Shown here: positions 5,088 to 5,345 of the stretch, piece after piece
Layout: every line of letters begins with the position of its first letter
Numbering within the stretch: the stretch's first letter is position 1
From: Lachnospiraceae bacterium
Lineage (GTDB): Bacteria > Bacillota > Clostridia > Lachnospirales > Lachnospiraceae
Assembly (NCBI GenBank): GCA_021199395.1
Contig: JAJQIE010000033.1
Span: forward strand, 1 to 5,345
DNA length: 5,345 nt
Reading direction: 5' to 3'
Position numbers and translations under genes: made by a program
Notes under the pieces: model-generated
Databases searched by the model: none
What the model was told of the DNA's origin: nothing
The model's input: only the letters and a program-made list of their open reading frames with translations

Positions 5088-5345
5088 TTGGCTAATATCA
5101 AATCTGCAAAGAAAAGAATTCTTGTTTCTCAGAAGAAGCATGACAGAAATAAATCCATCAAGTCTTCTGTTAAGACTGCGATGAAAAAGGTAGATGCAGC
5201 CGTTGCGGCAAATGATAAGGCAGCAGCGGAGGCAGCTCTTATCGCTGCCACTTCTACAATTGATAAAGCCGCAACCAAAGGCGTTTATCATAAGAACAAT
5301 GCAGCGAGAAAAGTTTCCCGTCTGACCAAAGCTGTCAATACAATG
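5088..5345 (+). CDS. rpsT: 30S ribosomal protein S20, cut at the window edge
   Basis: Small, lysine- and alanine-rich helical protein that binds 16S rRNA in the body of the 30S subunit. The N-terminus MANIKSAKKRI is the S20 hallmark, followed by basic KKHDRNKSIKSSVKTAMKK and an alanine-rich helix (AAVAANDKAAAEAALIAA), then HKNNAARKVSRLTKAVNTM near the C-terminus. Eighty-six codons are present and the family is usually about 86-90 aa, so only the last few residues should be missing. The start is TTG at 5088, with GGGAGG 8 bases upstream. It is a housekeeping gene with its own likely promoter and marks the edge of the AI-2 cluster. Confidence 0.95.
   Translation, partial: MANIKSAKKRILVSQKKHDRNKSIKSSVKTAMKKVDAAVAANDKAAAEAALIAATSTIDKAATKGVYHKNNAARKVSRLTKAVNTM

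Overview
The window reads as a chromosomal segment of a low-to-mid-GC Gram-positive bacterium, most likely a gut-type Clostridia (Lachnospiraceae-like). The reasons are strong AGGAGG-type ribosome binding sites, TTG and GTG starts behind good Shine-Dalgarno sequences, sigma-A-type promoters, AT-rich spacers between coding regions of higher GC, and the protein sequences themselves. No species can be named from this alone.

The theme is autoinducer-2 (AI-2) signalling. Leftward from about 842 runs the start of an lsrA-like ABC ATPase gene, which ends at a stop codon after only its first nucleotide-binding domain. An AT-rich divergent control region (about 860-1158) holds two well-formed back-to-back promoters and six ATTGA(C/A)-type repeats that look like operators. 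Rightward come lsrR (SorC/LsrR-family repressor, 1159-2136) and lsrK (AI-2 kinase, 2126-3691), overlapping by 11 bases. A 238-base spacer with tandem repeats follows, then a small cupin gene (3930-4280), a structured 180-base spacer with four stem-loops and a possible 11-codon leader peptide, and luxS (4461-4928). The window ends in rpsT (ribosomal protein S20, 5088 to the edge), which has its own promoter.

The genes fit one circuit. LuxS makes the AI-2 precursor DPD, an Lsr ABC transporter (only part of its ATPase is visible) would import AI-2, LsrK phosphorylates it in the cytoplasm, and phospho-AI-2 would release LsrR from the divergent promoters. In enteric bacteria luxS lies away from lsr; here synthesis, perception and control sit together. 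The cupin occupies a place where an enzyme handling phospho-AI-2 could be expected, but no LsrF or LsrG is visible, so this role is only inferred.

The parts most worth a second look are the luxS leader (nested leader peptide plus perfect 13-bp hairpin), the repeated operator-like motif, the unknown cupin, and the half-length LsrA.
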